A DNA stretch of 47,215 bases, taken from contig CAZKVH010000012.1 in NCBI GenBank assembly GCA_964556165.1, positions 1-47,215 on the forward strand, written 5' to 3'. A program made the position numbers and the translations under genes. Source of the stretch: JAQVEM01 sp964556165. Its GTDB lineage: Bacteria > Actinomycetota > Humimicrobiia > Humimicrobiales > Humimicrobiaceae. The notes under the pieces are model-generated. The model saw only the letters and a list, made by a program, of their open reading frames with translations. It ran no database searches and was not told where the DNA came from. Numbering within the stretch: the stretch's first letter is position 1; each line of letters begins with the position of its first letter. Below, piece by piece: positions 43,769 to 47,215 of the stretch.

Positions 43769-44867
43769 TTTCTTCGATAACAGAATTTATGTTAACCTTA
43801 ATTCCATTTTCCAGCATATTATTACTTTTTATGATGCTATTGTCTCCTACAACGGAATAGTCTTTAACAATCACATTATTTCCGATACTGACATTATTTG
43901 AAATTATTGCCTTTTCTATGTAACTCTGCCCATCAATTTTGCAATTATTAAAAATTACACTCTCTGATATCTCTGCTTCTGCTGACAAAGAGCAATCATT
44001 TCCGATTACAGTCAGGGGCATTATTTTAGCATCTTTTTCTATCTTTGTTCTTTCGCCAATAACTACAGGCCCAGATATAAAATTACTTTTAGAATATTCC
44101 GAATCTTTACCTATATATATATTTTCCATTACTTCCTTATAAGGGAATCTGAAACTAACTTTCTTAAGTAAAACATCCCAGTTAGCCATTAAATATTTTC
44201 GAGGAGTCCCTACATCTATCCAGTAGGAACTGGATTCATAACCAAATATTCTATAACCCTTTTCCAGAACATCAGGAAAAAGCTGCCTCTCAAATGAATA
44301 TCTCTTTCCTTCCGGCACCATCTTCATCACATGAGGCTCTATGATATATACACCGGCATTAATTAAATCAGTTATAATTTCATCCTGTCCCGGTTTTTCC
44401 AGGAATTTTAATACCCTGCCCTCAACATCAACAGGCACAAGGCCATAAGCTGTTGGGTCCTCTACAGAAGTCAATGATATTGTAATATCCGCTTTTTTTC
44501 CATTATGGAAAGCAATCATTTCGGTTAAATTAATGGAAGACAGTATGTCACCATTAAACACCATAAAACTATCGCTACCCAGGTATTTCTCCACATTCTT
44601 TACTCCACCACAGGTATCAAGAGGTACTTTCTCCTCAACAAATTTTATATTAAGACCAAATCTTTCGCCATCTCCAAAATAATTTTTAAAAACCTCTGAC
44701 ATATAACCAGCGGAAAAAATTATATCCTTTATGCCATGAGATTTAATCCATAAAACGAAATTTTCCATAAAAGGCATCCCTGCAAGGGGTAGCATGGGTT
44801 TAGGGTTTAGAAAAGTAACAGGGCGCAATCTTGTTCCTTCGCCGCCCACCAGTATCACTGCCTTCAA
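43752..44867 (-). CDS. Mannose-1-phosphate guanylyltransferase-like nucleotidyltransferase
   Basis: The 371-aa protein probably makes GDP-mannose for the adjacent Gmd. Signature AVILVGGEGTRLRPVTFLNP, MPFMENFVLW, LDTCGGVKN, VFNGDILSSI, then LbH repeats with VIGNDCSLSAEAEI. I start at TTG 44867 with AAAGGAG five bases upstream; the upstream TTG at 44882 would place that site inside the gene. It is a paralogue of 36575-37705. Placement between gmd and rmd makes GTP/mannose-1-P the most likely substrates, but this is inferred from context. Confidence 0.87.
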   Translation of the reverse strand: MKAVILVGGEGTRLRPVTFLNPKPMLPLAGMPFMENFVLWIKSHGIKDIIFSAGYMSEVFKNYFGDGERFGLNIKFVEEKVPLDTCGGVKNVEKYLGSDSFMVFNGDILSSINLTEMIAFHNGKKADITISLTSVEDPTAYGLVPVDVEGRVLKFLEKPGQDEIITDLINAGVYIIEPHVMKMVPEGKRYSFERQLFPDVLEKGYRIFGYESSSYWIDVGTPRKYLMANWDVLLKKVSFRFPYKEVMENIYIGKDSEYSKSNFISGPVVIGERTKIEKDAKIMPLTVIGNDCSLSAEAEISESVIFNNCKIDGQSYIEKAIISNNVSIGNNVIVKDYSVVGDNSIIKSNNMLENGIKVNINSVIEESQITF

Positions 44868-44894
44868 TTTAGCTCCTTTCAAATTATATTCCGC

Positions 44895-45857
44895 TCACAG
44901 ATTAAATTTCTTTCTCCAGTAGCAGAGCTCGTCCTTAAGCGATTCCTTAATTGAATAATCAGGTACCCAGCCGGTATGAGCTATTAACTTGCTATTATCA
45001 CCGTATATTATACTGACATCAATAGCACGGAACCTGGTTCTGTCAATTTCCACTTTGATATCTTTTACTTTACTCATTGATATGAGTATTTCAAGAAGGT
45101 CTGATATTTTTGTTTTCTCTCCCGAACAGACATTGTAAACCTCTCCAGAGGTTCCTCTATTCATAATATAATAATACGCTTTTACGGCATCTCTTACATC
45201 AAGAAAATCCCTGCAAACTTCAATGTTGCCAACTCTTATTACAGGAGGTTTCTCACCCTTTTCAATCAGGGCTATCTGCCTTGCAAAGTCTGATGCAACG
45301 AATCTCTCCGATTGGGCGGGACCGATATGGTTAAATGACCTGGTGATAAATATCGGTATTCCATATGCCTTATAATAAACGGAAGAAAAAAAATCAAGTG
45401 CTGATTTACTTATAGCATATGGATTACGTGGGTTGATTCTGTAATCCTCATCGATTGCTCTATCTGCTGCTTCAGGTTCTCCATATTCTTCAGCAGTGCA
45501 TACCATAATTACCCTGGATTCGGGACAGACAGACCTTATGCCTTCCAGAATATTTATTCCTCCAAAAACATTAACTTTAAAAGTTTCAACAGGTTTCTCC
45601 CACGAATAGCTAACAGAACTCTGGGCTGCCAGATGGTAAACCTGGTCAGGCTTCACTTTTTTTATAACATCAAAAACCCTATCCCTATCGGTCAGGTCAG
45701 CTTCCATAAACTCGATTTTCTTAAAAGCATCTCCTTTAAAATCTGAATTTTCTAAATTCCTCTCAATACCTATTATCCTGGAATCTTCCTCTTTTATAAG
45801 ATACGAAACAAGGTGCCTTCCAACAAATCCGCCAATTCCTGTTATAAGGACTTTCAA
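44895..45857 (-). CDS. rmd: GDP-4-keto-6-deoxy-D-mannose reductase (probable)
   Basis: Rmd reduces the Gmd product to GDP-D-rhamnose. The 320-aa SDR has TGIGGFVGRHLVSYL, YHLAAQSSVSYSWEKP, CTAEEYGEP, YAISKSALDFF (YxxxK) and the Rmd-like NHIGPAQSERFVASDFARQI and CRDFLDVRDAVKAYY. The TTG start at 45857 has GGAGG eight bases upstream. Gmd and Rmd in one cluster and no Fcl/WcaG-like epimerase-reductase argue for D-rhamnose rather than L-fucose; related epimerases remain possible. Confidence 0.85.
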   Translation of the reverse strand: MKVLITGIGGFVGRHLVSYLIKEEDSRIIGIERNLENSDFKGDAFKKIEFMEADLTDRDRVFDVIKKVKPDQVYHLAAQSSVSYSWEKPVETFKVNVFGGINILEGIRSVCPESRVIMVCTAEEYGEPEAADRAIDEDYRINPRNPYAISKSALDFFSSVYYKAYGIPIFITRSFNHIGPAQSERFVASDFARQIALIEKGEKPPVIRVGNIEVCRDFLDVRDAVKAYYYIMNRGTSGEVYNVCSGEKTKISDLLEILISMSKVKDIKVEIDRTRFRAIDVSIIYGDNSKLIAHTGWVPDYSIKESLKDELCYWRKKFNL

Positions 45858-45960
45858 TAATTTATCCTCCAGAGTTTATTTAAAATTAGTGATTATTTTA
45901 ATATAAAAAATTAAATTTAAGAAACCCAAAATAAATTAAAAATTTAATATTAATTTAAAA

Positions 45961-46863
45961 TTACTGATTCTTAACGGGGAATAGACTTTTTATAACGGCA
46001 AATAATAATCTCAGGCCAAGAATCAAAACCAGCACAGGTATTAGCATAATCTTTATGCTCTTCCTGTAATTCTTCCAGAAAAAATAAAAAACACTTCTCT
46101 GCATTCTGAAGCTCGAAACTACCTTTCCCTTAAAGCTCCGTCCTGCACTCCCGGCAATATGATGCATCACAACAGCATCAGGAAAGTAAAAAACCGACCA
46201 GTTTTTCTGATACATCCTGTAGCAGATGTCCACATCTTCAACATACATAAAATATCTTTCGTCAAGAAGTCCTGTATCATTTAGAGCTTCTTTTCTTATA
46301 ATCATGCATGAGCCCGATACCCAGTCTACTTTTAGAGGTCTATCCCTTCGTATTCCGGCAAGTTTGTATTTCTTTGAAAATGGGTTATCGGGGAATATAT
46401 CCCCCAGCAGAGTATGTGCCGCTGCATTTAACAGTGATGGAAATCTCCTGCATGATAGCTGTATGCTACCGTCGCTGTTTATTATTTTTGGTCCAGCAAT
46501 CCCCACTTCAGGATTTTCTTCCATAAATTCAACCATCTTATCCAGCGATTTCTCATAAACCTCACAGTCGCTGTTTAAAAGAACTATATATTCTGAATAA
46601 GACTCTTTTATCACTTTATTGTTAGCTGCAGCAAATCCAATATTTTCACTATTTTTAATAAGAGATACTTCAGGATAATTCTTTTTCAAAAACTCTGCTG
46701 TTCCATCCTCAGAGGCATTGTCCACAACTACGACCCTGTATTTTGAAGAGGGCGGATTTTTAAATATGGACTTGAGACAATCCTTAAGAAAATCCAGACT
46801 ATTATAGGTAACAATGCTTATGGTTAGTTCTTTTTCATCTCTATTCTTGACTGTCTGCTGCAT
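45961..46863 (-). CDS. Family GT2 glycosyltransferase, rhamnosyltransferase-like
   Basis: The 300-aa protein has an inverting GT-A domain: ISIVTYNSLDFLKDCL, VVVVDNASEDGTAEFLK, NIGFAAANNKVI, LLNSDCEV (DxD equivalent) and DERYFMYVEDVDICYRM (catalytic ED), then a C-terminal hydrophobic helix that may anchor it to the membrane. It resembles dTDP/GDP-rhamnose-using polysaccharide enzymes. As first complete gene of the GDP-deoxyhexose cluster it is a candidate user of its product. Confidence 0.88.
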   Translation of the reverse strand: MQQTVKNRDEKELTISIVTYNSLDFLKDCLKSIFKNPPSSKYRVVVVDNASEDGTAEFLKKNYPEVSLIKNSENIGFAAANNKVIKESYSEYIVLLNSDCEVYEKSLDKMVEFMEENPEVGIAGPKIINSDGSIQLSCRRFPSLLNAAAHTLLGDIFPDNPFSKKYKLAGIRRDRPLKVDWVSGSCMIIRKEALNDTGLLDERYFMYVEDVDICYRMYQKNWSVFYFPDAVVMHHIAGSAGRSFKGKVVSSFRMQRSVFYFFWKNYRKSIKIMLIPVLVLILGLRLLFAVIKSLFPVKNQ

Positions 46864-47158
46864 TTTTATAACTTTATTTTATTATTTAAACCTTAAAATT
46901 TTTAAGTTACTGACATAGTTAATATAAATTTACTACAGTTTACATTATTTTAATATTATATCCAAAAAGAATAAAATAAAGATTCCCTGCCCTGCAATAA
47001 TTAATTACTTCATAGAAGGAGCTCAAACGAGACGGCACAAAGATGGAGCCCTTAAAACTATTATCAGCATTAAACAAAAATAAAAATAGATAAAACTAAT
47101 CCCTGCAAAAACAGGCCGTGTGAAAGAAATATTTAAAAAATAACACTAACAGCCAACT

Positions 47159-47215
47159 TTAATGCGACTTTAATACTTTACTAATATCTGTGGCAAAATC
47201 TTCTACTGCCTTTAT
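47159..47215 (-). CDS. C-terminal end of a gene running in from the right edge
   Basis: On the minus strand the last 57 bases form an open frame of 18 codons, KAVEDFATDISKVLKSH before TAA (47161-47159), with no interruption to the window edge. The amphipathic helix pattern is what the C-terminus of many GT4 glycosyltransferases looks like, which would suit the cluster, but 18 residues cannot prove it. The 295 bases between it and the GT2 gene hold no recognisable gene. Confidence 0.45.
   Translation of the reverse strand: MKAVEDFATDISKVLKSH

Noticed and set aside
46864..47158. Short ORF MEPLKLLSALNKNKNR on the plus strand (near 47043)
   Set aside because: Fifteen codons, with AAGGAG too far upstream and no similarity or context.

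Overview
The window is 47.2 kb of AT-rich bacterial chromosome. It contains one 100-base run of N (14427-14526), so it is a scaffold join, most likely from a draft or metagenome assembly. There are no phage, transposase or CRISPR signatures. Several things point to a deep-branching, actinobacterial- or Firmicutes-like lineage. The order comF-csp-hpf-secA-prfB-ftsE-ftsX-(M23 hydrolase)-ctpA-smpB-ssrA mixes the Bacillus and actinobacterial arrangements. A bifunctional phosphoglucose/phosphomannose isomerase and a short archaeal/Thermotoga-type S-adenosylhomocysteinase are present, and TTG starts with good Shine-Dalgarno sequences are common. This placement is inference and no marker tree was possible.

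Left part (1-14.6 kb, mixed strands) is an accessory-looking stretch. It holds the 3' end of a surface protein and its complete paralogue (cysteine-paired Ig-like repeats, an acidic linker, a CBM96/DNRLRE-like C-terminal domain). It also holds a conserved 59-aa two-helix membrane protein with a strong terminator, and a lipoprotein with a coiled coil and a trypsin-fold domain whose nucleophile position is cysteine. Other genes are plsC and a diacylglycerol-kinase-family gene, a K+-dependent membrane pyrophosphatase, an AhpD-like protein behind a promoter with a palindromic operator candidate, DedA plus a GT4 glycosyltransferase, a GNAT-like protein, a thiamine-binding (MTH1187) protein, an HD hydrolase, a TspO/MBR protein cut by the gap, and two very similar tRNA-Val genes.

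Middle part (14.6-25.9 kb, all minus strand) is an acetate and protein-acetylation neighbourhood. In transcription order it has a split UxaA/SuyAB-type lyase pair, a sirtuin, a histone-deacetylase-family (AcuC-like) enzyme, an ADP-forming acyl-CoA synthetase fused to a GNAT domain (Pat/PatZ architecture), AMP-forming acetyl-CoA synthetase (Acs), an OFA-type MFS carrier and a beta-CASP RNase. Acs, a candidate lysine acetyltransferase and two chemically different deacetylases therefore lie side by side. This looks like a self-contained reversible control circuit for acetate activation.

Right part (25.9-47.2 kb, all minus strand) first reads through the complete route from fructose-6-phosphate to a GDP-6-deoxyhexose, probably GDP-D-rhamnose: isomerase, mutase, guanylyltransferase, Gmd and Rmd, led by a GT2 glycosyltransferase. 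It then passes ahcY-mtnA, a second sugar nucleotidyltransferase and comF, and runs into the translation, secretion and division block. prfB carries a textbook +1 frameshift site. tmRNA encodes the tag ANDNELALAA. A 37-codon membrane ORF with its own promoter and ribosome binding site lies between ssrA and the uxaA-like genes.
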